Assembly (NCBI GenBank): GCA_963756815.1 | Contig: CAVWPR010000018.1 | Coordinates: 21,701 to 85,700, forward strand | DNA length: 64,000 bases | Direction of reading: 5' to 3' | Source: JAENVU01 sp963756815 | GTDB taxonomy: Bacteria > Actinomycetota > Acidimicrobiia > IMCC26256 > JAENVU01 | Shown here: piece by piece, positions 26,907-36,116 of the stretch | Numbering within the stretch: the stretch's first letter is position 1 | Layout of the letters: each line of letters begins with the position of its first letter | Notes under the pieces: generated by a model | What the model was told of the DNA's origin: nothing | The model's database searches: none | Seen by the model: only the letters and a program-made list of their open reading frames with translations | Made by a program: the position numbers and the translations under genes

Positions 26907-29543
26907 TTGCTTCGCTCCCTCAAGCTCCGGACCAAGCTGATGATGATCGTCGCGATCCCGATGATCGCCGCGCTCGCGATCGCGATCCCGGGTCTCCGCT
27001 CCCGCCAGCACGACCTCGACGCCGTGAGCAACGCACGCGCACTGCTCACGCCGGCCTCCACGGTCGTGTCGTATCTCAACCACCTCCAGGACGAGGCGTC
27101 GCTGTCGGCGTGGTGGGTCGCGTCCGGTGACCCCGCCGTGAAGACCCGCCTGCAGGCCGCCCGCGCCGCCGCCGATCGCGCCGCGCGCGGCCTGCCCGCG
27201 GCGGCCGCCGCGGCCGACGCACACGGCGCGCCCGACGCGGCCCGACGCCTGCGCGCGCTGAACGAGAGCGTCATGCTCCTCGATCAGGAACGGCAGTTCG
27301 TCGACCTGCGCATCACACCCGACGACGCCGCGCTCGGGTACTTCCGCGACCTCGGGAACGAGACGACCAGCGCGCTCGACGCCTTCGTGCGGGCACCGCG
27401 CGCGGCCGTGGCCGTCACGATGTACCGCGACCTCGCGACGCTCGCCCACCTCGAGAGCGGCGCCGCGGACGAACGGTCGATCCTGGCCGTCGCGTACTCG
27501 AGGCTCGCGCTCCCGGATCCGCTCGCCGCCGACCTCGTCGCCGCGGTGACGCTGCAGGACGCATCGGCGAGCGCGCTCCAGGGCCAGGGTCGTGACACCA
27601 CGCGCGCGATCGTGACGTCGGGCCAGCGCGAGTTCCGTACGGCCACCGACCAGGTGCGACAGCGGCGGGCCACCGCGCTGACGACTCGCGTCCTGGCGTT
27701 CGCGGTGACCCCGGCGCAGTGGTACGCCAGCGCGACCCGCCAGATGGCCGGATGGGGCACCATCCAGCAGCGACTCGAGCGCAGCATCGACCAGGGCCTG
27801 CGCGACCGCGAGCACCACGCGCGGGTCGTGCTCTGGTACTACGTGATCGGCGCGCTCGGAGCGCTCCTGCTCGCCGGCCTCCTCGCCTTCCTCGTGGCCC
27901 GGGCCATCCGTCGCCCGTTGCGTCAGCTCGCCGACGGCGCGCACGACGTCGCCAACCGGCAGCTCCCGGCGCTCGTCGACGCGCTCGACGACGACACCGT
28001 CGTGCCCCCGACGATCACACCGCTCGTCGTGAAGTCGCGCGACGAGATGGGCGCGCTCGCCAAGGCGTTCAACCACGTCGAGCGGACCACCGTCGAGGTC
28101 GCCGAGCTCCAGCGGCGGGCCGTGCGGTCGGGGATCAGCGACCTGTACGTGAACCTCGCTCGTCGCAACCAGCCGCTGATCACCCGACAGCTGTCGCTCA
28201 TCGAGGACCTCGAGCACGAGGAGCGTGACCCGGACCGCCTGGCCACCCTCTTCACCCTCGACCACCTCGCGACGCGGATGCGCCGCAACTCCGACAGCCT
28301 CCTGGTGCTCGCGGGCCAGGACGACCTGCTCACGGACCCCGCGCCGGTCCCGCTGCTCGACGTCGTCCGGGGTGCGGTGTCCGAGACCACCGACTTCGGT
28401 CGGATCGACACCGCGGGGATCCCGCCGGAGATCGAGGTCGTGGGCTACGCCGCGCCGGACCTCGCGCACGCGGTCTCCGAGCTGCTCGAGAACGCGACCG
28501 AGTTCTCGCCGCCGGCCACACGCGTCGTCGTTGTCGCCCGGCGAGTCGCGACCGGCCTCGAGCTCACCATCTCCGACGAGGGCATCGGGATCGCGGCGAA
28601 CCGCCTCGACGCGCTGAACCACACGCTCTCGCAACCACCGCTCCCCGGGCTCGCGCTCGCGCGCTCGCTCGGTCTGATCGTGGTGGCGCGCCTCGCACAC
28701 CGCATCGGCGTCGACGTGAGCCTCCGCAGCGCACCCGATGTCGGCACCGCCGCCATCATGTTCCTGCCCGACTCGATCCTGCGCGACGCGACCCGTGGGC
28801 ACCCGGCCGCCGACGGATCCGACATCGACGCGGTCGATTCGGCCGACGGGTCCGACGCGACTTCGGCCCCGGCGCCGGCCGGGGCCGGCGCGATCGCCGC
28901 CGACGAGGTCGAGATCGACCTCACCACCGAGACCGAGACGCCGGCGCCGGCCGCCACCGAGGCGGTCCCCGACGTCGTGGCCGCGGCGCCGTGGACACGA
29001 CCGGGCGCCCGCCCGGTCGAGACCGCGCACCCGGCCCCGCCGGCCGACGCCGCGCCGCCCGAGGTCGACGGCGACGAGATCGACCTGCTCCCCCGGCGGG
29101 GCCGCCACCACCGCCGGCGGCGGACACGCCGACCGGTGACCGGGGCTCCGAGCGCGCCACCGGACCTCGGGGGCGGCGCGGCCACCGAGATCCCGACCGG
29201 CGCCGAGACGGCGCCGCCACTGCTGCCACCCGTCCTCCCGACAGCCGCCCCTGCATCCGGGCCCGTGACGGCGGCGTCCCCCGCGCCCGACGCCGCGACC
29301 GACGACGACGCCCACGGGGACCCGGACCCGACGGGCGCGACCGCGTCCGACGACGAGGACACGGTGACGCCGGCCGGGCTGCCCCGACGCACACCGCACC
29401 CGGCGCCGACGCGGGAGCCGACCCTCGCGGCCGCACCGCCGGCGAGGCCGCCCGACGCGGTCTTCGAGCTGGTCGCCCGCTACGAGGCCGGACGACGACG
29501 CGCGGGGACGCGACCCACCGACACCGCGGAGGAGACGGAATGA
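26907..29543 (+). CDS. cvnA: NIT-domain sensor histidine kinase, conservon component A
   Basis: An 878-residue protein from TTG 26907, with AGGAG 7-8 bases upstream deciding the start. TM1 (about 10-28, LMMIVAIPMIAALAIAI), an extracytoplasmic nitrate/nitrite-sensing-type helical domain (about 40-300, with VVSYLNHLQDEASLSAWWVA), TM2 (about 309-333), HAMP (IRRPLRQLADGAHDV), then a helical segment LARRNQPLITRQLSLIEDLE and FTLDHLATRMRRNSDSLLVLAG, and an HATPase domain with N-box ELLENATEFSPP and G-box SDEGIGI. A disordered Pro/Ala/Asp-rich tail of about 280 residues ends it. This is the CvnA architecture. It ends in an ATGA overlap with the roadblock gene. Confidence 0.92.
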   Translation: MLRSLKLRTKLMMIVAIPMIAALAIAIPGLRSRQHDLDAVSNARALLTPASTVVSYLNHLQDEASLSAWWVASGDPAVKTRLQAARAAADRAARGLPAAAAAADAHGAPDAARRLRALNESVMLLDQERQFVDLRITPDDAALGYFRDLGNETTSALDAFVRAPRAAVAVTMYRDLATLAHLESGAADERSILAVAYSRLALPDPLAADLVAAVTLQDASASALQGQGRDTTRAIVTSGQREFRTATDQVRQRRATALTTRVLAFAVTPAQWYASATRQMAGWGTIQQRLERSIDQGLRDREHHARVVLWYYVIGALGALLLAGLLAFLVARAIRRPLRQLADGAHDVANRQLPALVDALDDDTVVPPTITPLVVKSRDEMGALAKAFNHVERTTVEVAELQRRAVRSGISDLYVNLARRNQPLITRQLSLIEDLEHEERDPDRLATLFTLDHLATRMRRNSDSLLVLAGQDDLLTDPAPVPLLDVVRGAVSETTDFGRIDTAGIPPEIEVVGYAAPDLAHAVSELLENATEFSPPATRVVVVARRVATGLELTISDEGIGIAANRLDALNHTLSQPPLPGLALARSLGLIVVARLAHRIGVDVSLRSAPDVGTAAIMFLPDSILRDATRGHPAADGSDIDAVDSADGSDATSAPAPAGAGAIAADEVEIDLTTETETPAPAATEAVPDVVAAAPWTRPGARPVETAHPAPPADAAPPEVDGDEIDLLPRRGRHHRRRRTRRPVTGAPSAPPDLGGGAATEIPTGAETAPPLLPPVLPTAAPASGPVTAASPAPDAATDDDAHGDPDPTGATASDDEDTVTPAGLPRRTPHPAPTREPTLAAAPPARPPDAVFELVARYEAGRRRAGTRPTDTAEETE

Positions 29544-29959
29544 GTCATCCCGAATCCGGCCTGGACCTGGGGTTCCTGCTGTCCAATCTCGTGGAGCACG
29601 TGCCCGGGATTCGTGAGGCGGCGGTCGTCTCCTCCGACGGCCTGCTGATCGCGTTGTCGCGCGACGTCGAACGTGCGAGTGGAGACCGGCTCGCCGCGGT
29701 CGCGGCGGGCCTGATGAGCGTGGCGCGCGGCGCGGGCGTGCCGATGCGGGCCGGCGCGGTCCACGAGATCATCGTCGAGCTCGAGCACGCGCTCATCGTC
29801 GTCATGGGCATCTCCGACGGCTCCGCGCTCGCCGTGGTGGCCACCCGGCCCTGCGACATCGGTCTCGTCGCGTACGAGATGGCGATGCTCGCCGACCGCG
29901 CCGGGACGGCCCTCACCCCCCAGCTCGTGACCGACCTCCGCCAGGGGCTCCCCGCATGA
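29540..29959 (+). CDS. cvnB: Roadblock/LC7 domain protein, conservon component B
   Basis: A 139-residue protein whose ATG overlaps the kinase stop (ATGA). It reads GLDLGFLLSNLVEHVPGIRE, AAVVSSDGLLIALSRDVERA, LAAVAAGLMSVARGAG and EIIVELEHALIVVMGISDGS, the standard roadblock/LC7 alpha-beta fold used by small-GTPase partners such as MglB. In conservons this protein associates with the GTPase and the kinase at the membrane. Intact and in the canonical second position. Confidence 0.92.
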   Translation: MSHPESGLDLGFLLSNLVEHVPGIREAAVVSSDGLLIALSRDVERASGDRLAAVAAGLMSVARGAGVPMRAGAVHEIIVELEHALIVVMGISDGSALAVVATRPCDIGLVAYEMAMLADRAGTALTPQLVTDLRQGLPA

Positions 29960-29972
29960 TCTCGGCCGCACC

Positions 29973-30332
29973 ATGAGGGGGCCGAGCGAGGTGCCGGACA
30001 CGCGTCCGGCGCTGACCCGGCCGTACGTGCTCACCGGCGGGCGCACGCGCAGTGCGGCCGACCTGCCCCTCGAGGCGATCGTCGTCACCGAGCGCACCAC
30101 GCTCCCGGTCGGCGCCACGCCCGAGCTCGTCGCCATCGTCGAGCTGTGCGCGGAGCCGCACTCGATCGTCGAGATCGCCGCGATCCTCGGACTGCACATC
30201 GGTGTCGTGCGCGTCCTCGTGGGCGACCTCACCGGTGAGGGAAACCTCTCGGTGGGCGCGACCGCGAGCACCGTGCTCGACGAACGCATCCGCGTCCTCG
30301 AACGACTGCTGGAGGGTGTCCGTGGCCTCTGA
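29973..30332 (+). CDS. cvnC: DUF742 protein, conservon component C
   Basis: A 119-residue protein from ATG 29973, 13 bases after the roadblock stop. The family signature is present: RPYVLTGGRTRSAADLPLEA, then PELVAIVELCAEPHSIVEIA, AAILGLHIGVVRVLVGDL and ERIRVLERLLEGVRGL. DUF742 is a winged-helix-like small domain always found in conservons; its biochemical role is poorly known, possibly an adaptor. The GTPase gene starts inside its last codons. Confidence 0.9.
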   Translation: MRGPSEVPDTRPALTRPYVLTGGRTRSAADLPLEAIVVTERTTLPVGATPELVAIVELCAEPHSIVEIAAILGLHIGVVRVLVGDLTGEGNLSVGATASTVLDERIRVLERLLEGVRGL

Positions 30333-30918
30333 CCGCGCACCGGCACCGATCGCGCTCAAGGTCGTCATCGCCGGCGGCTTCGGCGTGGGCAAGACCACGA
30401 CCGTCGGGTCGATCTCCGAGATCGAGCCGCTGTCGACCGACGCCGCGATGACCGATGTCGGCGTCGGGGTCGACGTCGCGACGCTCACTCCCGAGAAGGT
30501 CGACACCACCGCCGCGCTCGACTTCGGACGGATCACCTTCAGCGACGGCATCGTGCTCTACCTCTTCGGCACCCCCGGCCAGGAGCGCTTCTCGTTCATG
30601 TGGGACGAGCTCGCGCGCGGTGCCGTCGGCGCGATCGTCGTGGCCGACACGCGCCGCCTCGCCGACTCCTTCCCCGCGATCGACTTCTTCGAGGATCTCG
30701 GCGTCCCGTTCATCGTCGCGGTCAACTGCTTCGACGGTCGGATCCTGCACAGCACGACCGACGTCCGCGAGGCCGTCGCGGTGGATCCGGACGTTCCGGT
30801 CGAACTGTTCGACGCGCGGGACCGGGACACCGTGAAGCACGTCCTCGCCGTCCTCGTGGAGCGCTCGTTGGGGCTGGCGCGGGCGGATCTCGTCGCCGCC
30901 GCGAGCCCGCCGGGTTGA
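30322..30918 (+). CDS. cvnD: Small GTPase, conservon component D
   Basis: A 198-residue GTPase. The GTG at 30322 is preferred because GGAGG lies six bases upstream; it overlaps the DUF742 gene by 11 bp. G1 is VVIAGGFGVGKTTTVGSISE, G3 reads LFGTPGQERFSFMW with the DxxG replaced by TPGQ, and the G4 position reads VAVNCFDG instead of NKxD; both variants are normal for CvnD proteins. It likely cycles between GTP and GDP with the roadblock protein as partner. Intact; completes the four-gene set. Confidence 0.92.
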   Translation: MASDRAPAPIALKVVIAGGFGVGKTTTVGSISEIEPLSTDAAMTDVGVGVDVATLTPEKVDTTAALDFGRITFSDGIVLYLFGTPGQERFSFMWDELARGAVGAIVVADTRRLADSFPAIDFFEDLGVPFIVAVNCFDGRILHSTTDVREAVAVDPDVPVELFDARDRDTVKHVLAVLVERSLGLARADLVAAASPPG

Positions 30919-30977
30919 GCAACCGTTGGTCGGCGGACGCTTGCGCTGACCGGGCAGAGCGGGCATTGTCTGGCAAC

Positions 30978-30992
30978 CTGACGACTCGTCAG
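30978..30992. promoter_or_regulatory. 15-bp palindrome upstream of the second binding protein
   Basis: Arms CTGACGA and TCGTCAG around a central C lie 41 bp before the GTG of the LIV-type operon. TetR-family regulators bind sites of this form. It separates the conservon genes from the transporter genes and may give the latter its own control. Confidence 0.45.
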
Positions 30993-31032
30993 ATGCACCA
31001 CAAGGTCGCTGGCGCGACGAAATGGGGGACTC

Positions 31033-32424
31033 GTGAAGCGCTTTCGGTGGTTGGCCTTCCTGTGTGTCATCGCAGTCGTCGTCGCGGCCTGTGGGCGGAG
31101 CGACAACCAGTCGAGCTCGGAGACGACGACCACGTCGAAGGGCACGAGCAGCGGCGGGGCGTCGTCCGGCGCGTTCGGCACGAGTGACGTCGTCTGCAAG
31201 TCGGGCAGCCCTTCGGGCTCGCCGGCGCAGGGCGTCAGCCCCACCGAGATCCAGATCGGGACGCTGTCGGACCCCGGCTTCGCCGGCCGGCCGGGCCTGA
31301 ACCAGGAGCTGTTCGACACCGCCACCGTCTTCGCGAAGTGGTGCAACGCGGCCGGGGGGATCAACGGCCGCAAGATCGTGGTCAACCAACGGGACGCGGC
31401 GCTGTTCGACGTGAAGGCCAAGATGACCGAGTCCTGCGCCAACGACTTCATGACCGTCGGCGGTGGCGTGGTCTTCGACCAGGACGGCGTGCAGACCCGA
31501 CTGAGCTGCCTCATGCCCGACATCGCCGGCTACGCGGTGAGCCCCCAGGCGCGCGGCGCCGACCTGCTGATCCAACCGGTGCCGAACTCCACCAAGACGC
31601 TGCCGATCGGCGACTACCGCTATCTCGGCGAGAAGTACCCGGCCGCCACCAAGGCGTACGGCATCCTCGCCGGTGACGTCGAGACCACCAAGATCGTCGG
31701 CCGACAGGCGGACGAGGCGGTGCAGAGCCTCGGCTGGAAGAAGGTCTACGACGACGTCTGGCCCGCGGCCGGCCTGAGCGACTGGACGCCGTACGCGCAG
31801 AAGATCAAGGACAACGGCGTCAAGGGCCTGATCTGGGTGGGTGAGCCGGAGAACCTCGGGAAGCTGCTCGTCGCGTTGAACGACATCGGCTACACGCTCG
31901 ACTTCATCCGGACCGACACGAACAACTACGACCAGAAGCTGATCGACACCGGCGGCTCGGCCGTGAAGAACGTGTACATCCGCAGCGCGTTCGACCTCTT
32001 CGAGAACGCGAAGGGCAACAACCCGACGCAGCAGTACCTCGACGCGTTCAAGAAGTACCTCCCGAACGGCAAGGCCCGCGCGAACCTCGGCCTGCAGGCG
32101 TGGTCGGCCTGGCTGCTCTTCGCCACCGCCGCGAACGAGTGCGGAAACGACCTGACCCGCAAGTGCGTGTACGACAACGCCAAGAAGATCAAGGAGTGGA
32201 CCGGCGGTGGGCTCCACACGGCGTCCGATCTCGCGACCGGCGTCGCCACGAACTGCTTCACCGAGATCGTCGCGTCCCCGTCCGGCTTCAAGATCGCGAG
32301 CGACCTCCACCCCAACGAGGGTGTGTACCGCTGCCAGAAGGGCGGCGTGTACACCCTCACCGGTGACTATCCGCAGGGCGTGACCCTCGCCGACGTCGGA
32401 AAGACGATGGCCGACTTCAAGTAG
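31033..32424 (+). CDS. Branched-chain amino acid/amide-type solute-binding lipoprotein
   Basis: An intact 463-residue protein from GTG 31033 (GGGGGA upstream). Signal peptide FRWLAFLCVIAVVVAAC with lipobox Cys20, a Ser/Thr/Gly-rich spacer, then a type I binding fold: EIQIGTLSDPGFAGRPGLNQ, FAKWCNAAGGINGRKIVVNQ, TLPIGDYRYLGEKYPAATKA, VKGLIWVGEPENLGKLLVAL, and LGLQAWSAWLLFATAANECG. Cys55, Cys104, Cys135 and Cys159 match the pattern of the first binding protein. It delivers ligand to the LivHM/LivG/LivF transporter encoded next. The ligand may be an amino acid, amide, urea or aromatic acid; the family is broad. Confidence 0.9.
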   Translation: MKRFRWLAFLCVIAVVVAACGRSDNQSSSETTTTSKGTSSGGASSGAFGTSDVVCKSGSPSGSPAQGVSPTEIQIGTLSDPGFAGRPGLNQELFDTATVFAKWCNAAGGINGRKIVVNQRDAALFDVKAKMTESCANDFMTVGGGVVFDQDGVQTRLSCLMPDIAGYAVSPQARGADLLIQPVPNSTKTLPIGDYRYLGEKYPAATKAYGILAGDVETTKIVGRQADEAVQSLGWKKVYDDVWPAAGLSDWTPYAQKIKDNGVKGLIWVGEPENLGKLLVALNDIGYTLDFIRTDTNNYDQKLIDTGGSAVKNVYIRSAFDLFENAKGNNPTQQYLDAFKKYLPNGKARANLGLQAWSAWLLFATAANECGNDLTRKCVYDNAKKIKEWTGGGLHTASDLATGVATNCFTEIVASPSGFKIASDLHPNEGVYRCQKGGVYTLTGDYPQGVTLADVGKTMADFK

Positions 32425-32505
32425 CGGTCCGGCGTCCCGGGCGGTCGCGTGCACGTGCGACGCGAACTCCGGGACCGAACCGCCGCACACGCGGCCGGGA
32501 GACGA

Positions 32506-34689
32506 GTGGACAAGTTCCTCACCTTCACGATCGTCGGGTTGAGCCTCGCGGCGATCTACGCCGTCATCGCGAGCGGGCTCGTCCTCACGTACACGACGAC
32601 CGGCATCTTCAACTTCGCGCACGGCGCCGCGGGGATGCTCGCCGCCTTCCTCTACTGGCAGCTGCGGTTCGACTGGGGCTGGCCGGTGCCCGTCGTGCTG
32701 ATCCTGATCCTCGGCGTGGCCGCGCCGCTCTTCGGGGTCATCCTCGAGGTCGTCGTCATGCGGGGGTTACGGGGCACGACCGACACCGTGAAGCTCGTGG
32801 TGTCCATCTCGCTGCTGCTGTTCATGATCGGCCTCGCCCAGTTCATCTGGGCGCCGGGCGTCAGCCGGCCGATGTCGAAGTTCTTCCAGTCGAACGCCCC
32901 GATCCACGTCGGCCCCACCACGATCACCTGGCACCAGGCCATCACCATCGGGGTCGCGATCCTCGTCGCCATCGGGCTGCGCATCGTCCTGACCCGCTTC
33001 CGTTGGGGCATCGCGATGCGCGCCGCGGTCGACGACCCGTCGCTCTCGGCGCTGAACGGGGCCCGGCCCAACCGCGTGTCGATGCTCGCCTGGGCGCTCG
33101 GCACGGCCCTCGCCGCGCTCGGCGGCATCCTGATCGCCCCGAACGTCACCCTCGACGCGCCGTCGCTCAGCCTGCTCATCGTCAGCGCGTACGCCGCCGC
33201 GATCTTCGGTCGTCTGCGGAGCCTGCCGCTCACGTTCGTGGGCGCGATCGTGATCGGCCTCACCGAGGGCTACCTCACCGGCTACCTGCCCCAGAACCCG
33301 TACCTGCCGGGGTTGCGAATCGCGAGCCCGGCGATCCTGCTCTTCCTCGTCCTCCTGATCCTGCCCAACCCGCGCCTGCGGGGTCGGATGACGCGCAGTC
33401 GTGAGTACTTCCCGATGCCGAGCGTGCGCGGCGCGCTGATCTTCGCCGGGGTCGTGGTGTTCGGCGGCGTCGTCCTGATGACGACGCTCTCGACGCCCGA
33501 CCAGCTGACGTTCGGGCGACTGTTCCCCATCGGCGTCGTCGCGCTGTCGCTCATCCCGCTCGTGGGCTACGGCGGGCAGATCTCGCTCTGCCAGCTGAGC
33601 TTCGCCGGGATCGGCGGCCTCGTGTTCGCCCACCTCGGGCGGGGTGGCGATCCGCTCGCGCTCGTGTGGGCGATGCTCATCGCCGCCGCGGTCGGGGCGC
33701 TGATCGCGTTGCCGGCACTGCGCCTGTCGGGCATCTACCTCGCGCTCGGCACCGCGGCCTTCGCGGTGATCCTCGACAAGTGGATCTGGTCGCTCCCCAA
33801 GTTCAGCGTCTTCGGTCTGTTCGACGTCGACCTTTTCACCCAGGGCTCGATCAACGTCGACTCGTTACGGTTCTTCGGCACCACCTACTCCGATCCGGGC
33901 TCACAGATGGTGATCGGATCGATCGCGTTCGCGCTCGTGTCGTTGGTGGTCATCGCGATCCGGCGCGGCCGCCTCGGGCGACGACTCATCGCGATGAAGG
34001 ACAGCGAGGCCGCGTGCGCCACGCTCGGGATGAACCTGTTCGGCACCAAGCTCCTGGTCTTCGCGATCTCGGCCGGCATCGCCGGGCTCGGTGGCGCCCT
34101 CTACGCGATGCAGCTCACCTCGATCCAGGCCGGCAACTTCGACCTGGTGAGCAGCCTGCAGGTGTTCGCGCTCACGGTCGTGGGTGGCATCGGCGCGGTC
34201 GGCGGCGCGCTGTTCGCGGGCATCTCCCTGTACGTCGTGCTGCCGCTCATCGTGAAGCTGTGGCCGGGGTCGGTCCGGTGGGTCGGCCTGCTCCCGGGCG
34301 GTACCGGCATCGGGCTCGGCCGAAACCCGAACGGCGCGGTCCACGACATGCGCGAGGGGTTCTCGGCGCTGGCGAGCTCGCCGTCGTCACTGCTCGTCAT
34401 GACGCTCGCCATCCTCGCCTCGTACGGCCTGCGGCTCGCCGACGCGATCGACAACTGGACGTTCGTGGCGTGTCTCGTCGTGATCCCGCTCGCGGCGGCG
34501 ATCGTGGCCACGCTGTCCGCCGCGGCCGAGCAGCGGACGCGTGCCCGCCTCGACGACGTGCCGGCCGAGACGCCGCTCGAGTGGGTCGGCATCGACCGGC
34601 CGTGGAACGACGACGACGTGCAGGCGCTCGACCGGTACCTCGGGACGAGCGAGAGCGAATGGGAGCCCAGTGGCGCTGCTCGAGGTTGA
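32506..34689 (+). CDS. Fused LivH-LivM branched-chain-type ABC permease
   Basis: A 727-residue protein from GTG 32506, with GGGAGA a few bases upstream. The first half is LivH-like (LSLAAIYAVIASGLVLTYTT, FNFAHGAAGMLAAFLYW, RWGIAMRAAVDDPSLSALNG). The second half is LivM-like (LVGYGGQISLCQLSFAGIGG, RLSGIYLALGTAAFAVILDK, GRRLIAMKDSEAACATLGMN, GIAGLGGALYAMQ). Fusing both permeases into one chain gives a pre-made pore. A cytoplasmic acidic tail (VGIDRPWNDDDVQALDRYL) ends it and overlaps the start of LivG. Intact. Confidence 0.9.
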   Translation: MDKFLTFTIVGLSLAAIYAVIASGLVLTYTTTGIFNFAHGAAGMLAAFLYWQLRFDWGWPVPVVLILILGVAAPLFGVILEVVVMRGLRGTTDTVKLVVSISLLLFMIGLAQFIWAPGVSRPMSKFFQSNAPIHVGPTTITWHQAITIGVAILVAIGLRIVLTRFRWGIAMRAAVDDPSLSALNGARPNRVSMLAWALGTALAALGGILIAPNVTLDAPSLSLLIVSAYAAAIFGRLRSLPLTFVGAIVIGLTEGYLTGYLPQNPYLPGLRIASPAILLFLVLLILPNPRLRGRMTRSREYFPMPSVRGALIFAGVVVFGGVVLMTTLSTPDQLTFGRLFPIGVVALSLIPLVGYGGQISLCQLSFAGIGGLVFAHLGRGGDPLALVWAMLIAAAVGALIALPALRLSGIYLALGTAAFAVILDKWIWSLPKFSVFGLFDVDLFTQGSINVDSLRFFGTTYSDPGSQMVIGSIAFALVSLVVIAIRRGRLGRRLIAMKDSEAACATLGMNLFGTKLLVFAISAGIAGLGGALYAMQLTSIQAGNFDLVSSLQVFALTVVGGIGAVGGALFAGISLYVVLPLIVKLWPGSVRWVGLLPGGTGIGLGRNPNGAVHDMREGFSALASSPSSLLVMTLAILASYGLRLADAIDNWTFVACLVVIPLAAAIVATLSAAAEQRTRARLDDVPAETPLEWVGIDRPWNDDDVQALDRYLGTSESEWEPSGAARG

Positions 34690-35396
34690 CACCGCCACCG
34701 TCCGGTTCGGCGGGAACGTCGCGCTCGACGCGGTGGACCTCGCGGCCGAGCCCGGCGTGGTGACGGGTCTGATCGGTCCGAACGGCGCGGGCAAGACCAC
34801 GTTGTTCAACGTGATCACCGGCCTGCTCCCGCCGAACCAGGGCCGCATCCGCCTCAGCCGGCAAGGACGTGACCCACCTCTCCCCCACGCGACGAGCCCG
34901 GCGCGGCCTCGCCCGCACGTTCCAGCGCCTGGAGCTCTTCAGCCTCCTGAGCGTGCGCGAGAACATCCGCGTCGCCGCCGACGTCCGCAAGGGTTGGTCG
35001 CACGACAAGGACGACCCCGCCGAGGTGGTGGAGAACATCATCGAACGCGTCGGTCTCGAGCGCGTCGCCGACGCACGGGTCGACTCCCTCCCCACCGGAC
35101 AGTGCCGCCTGGTCGAGCTCGGCCGCTGCCTCGCCACCAAGCCGCAGGTGCTGCTCCTCGACGAGCCCGCGTCGGGTCAGGACGAGAGCGAGACGATCGA
35201 GTTCGCGCAGCTGCTCCGTGCGCTCGCCGCCGACGGCGTGGCGGTGGTGCTCGTCGAGCACGACGTGGCACTGGTGATGGAGGTGTGCTCCACCGTGCAC
35301 GTGCTCGACTTCGGTCGGATCATCGCGAGCGGGACGCCGGCCGAGATCCAGGCCGACGAGGCCGTGCTCGCCGCGTACCTGGGGACCAGCTCGTGA
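34670..35396 (+). CDS. livG: LivG-type ABC ATPase (one frameshift)
   Basis: Starts at GTG 34670 with GGGAG nine bases upstream, inside the LivHM tail. The first frame gives VRFGGNVALDAVDLAAEPG and Walker A GPNGAGKTTLFNVITG. At about 34857 (CAGCCGGCAAGG) the frame must slip by one base; it then reads GKDVTHLSPTRRARRGLART, FQRLELFSLLSVRENI, signature-like LPTGQCRLVELGRCLA, Walker B VLLLDEPASGQDESET and switch His VVLVEHDVALVM. The signature TGQCRLVELGR departs from LSGGQ only modestly, as in other LivG proteins. Ends in a GTGA overlap with LivF. The slip is likely a consensus error because all neighbours are intact. Confidence 0.85.
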
Positions 35397-36097
35397 ACCT
35401 CCTCGAGCTGCGCGGCGTGCGCGCCGCGTACGACCGCATCGACGTGCTCTTCGGCATCGACCTCGAGGTGCCCGAGGGCAGTGTCGTGGCGCTCCTCGGC
35501 CCGAACGGCGCGGGCAAGACCACCACGCTGCGGGTGGCGGCCGGGCTGCACGCGCCGACGGCCGGCGACGTGTTCGTGGCCGGCCGTCGGGTGAACGGGA
35601 CGGCGCCGGAGGACCTGGCCCGGCGCGGGCTGTGTCTCATTCCCGAGGGCCGGGGCATCTTCCCGAACCTGACGGTCCGGGAGAACCTCCGGATGATGAC
35701 GTACTCGGGCACGAGTCTGAGCACCATCGAGCGCGAGGCGTACACCCGCTTCCCGCGGCTCGAGGAGCGACGCAAGCAGATCGCGGGGACCCTGTCGGGC
35801 GGCGAGCAGCAGATGCTCGCCATGGCGCGGGGGCTGGCCACCCATCCGGCCCTCCTGCTGCTCGACGAGCTCTCGATGGGACTCGCACCGATCATCGTGG
35901 AGGAGCTCTACGCGATCGTGGCCCAGATCGCGCGCGAGGGTGTCTCGATCCTGGTGGTCGAGCAGTTCGCGAGCACGGTGCTCGGCGTTGCCGATCTCGC
36001 CGCCGTGCTGGTGCACGGCCGGGTGGCGCGCGTGGGGACACCGCACGAGTTGCAGGATGAATTGTCGAAGGCGTACCTCGGCGGCGAGCCGCGGTGA
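35393..36097 (+). CDS. livF: LivF-type ABC ATPase
   Basis: An intact 234-residue ATPase from GTG 35393, overlapping LivG by GTGA. RGVRAAYDRIDVLFGIDLEV, Walker A GPNGAGKTTTLRVAAG, Q-loop region CLIPEGRGIFPNLTVRENL (typical of LivF), signature LSGGEQQMLAMARGL, Walker B LLLLDELSMGLAPIIV, and ILVVEQFASTVLGVAD with Gln at the switch position. Note that Walker B is followed by LDELS, which is the usual LivF variant. It pairs with LivG to power uptake through LivHM. Confidence 0.93.
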   Translation: MNLLELRGVRAAYDRIDVLFGIDLEVPEGSVVALLGPNGAGKTTTLRVAAGLHAPTAGDVFVAGRRVNGTAPEDLARRGLCLIPEGRGIFPNLTVRENLRMMTYSGTSLSTIEREAYTRFPRLEERRKQIAGTLSGGEQQMLAMARGLATHPALLLLDELSMGLAPIIVEELYAIVAQIAREGVSILVVEQFASTVLGVADLAAVLVHGRVARVGTPHELQDELSKAYLGGEPR

Positions 36098-36116
36098 GAC
36101 CAGGAGTGACACAACG

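Noticed and set aside
25563..29399. 1,278-codon leftward open frame
   Set aside because: It lies opposite the intact binding-protein and histidine-kinase genes, which have strong family motifs; the antisense frame has none.
30229..32622. 797-codon leftward open frame across the conservon/transporter boundary
   Set aside because: Crosses two intact genes on the other strand and shows no domain signature.
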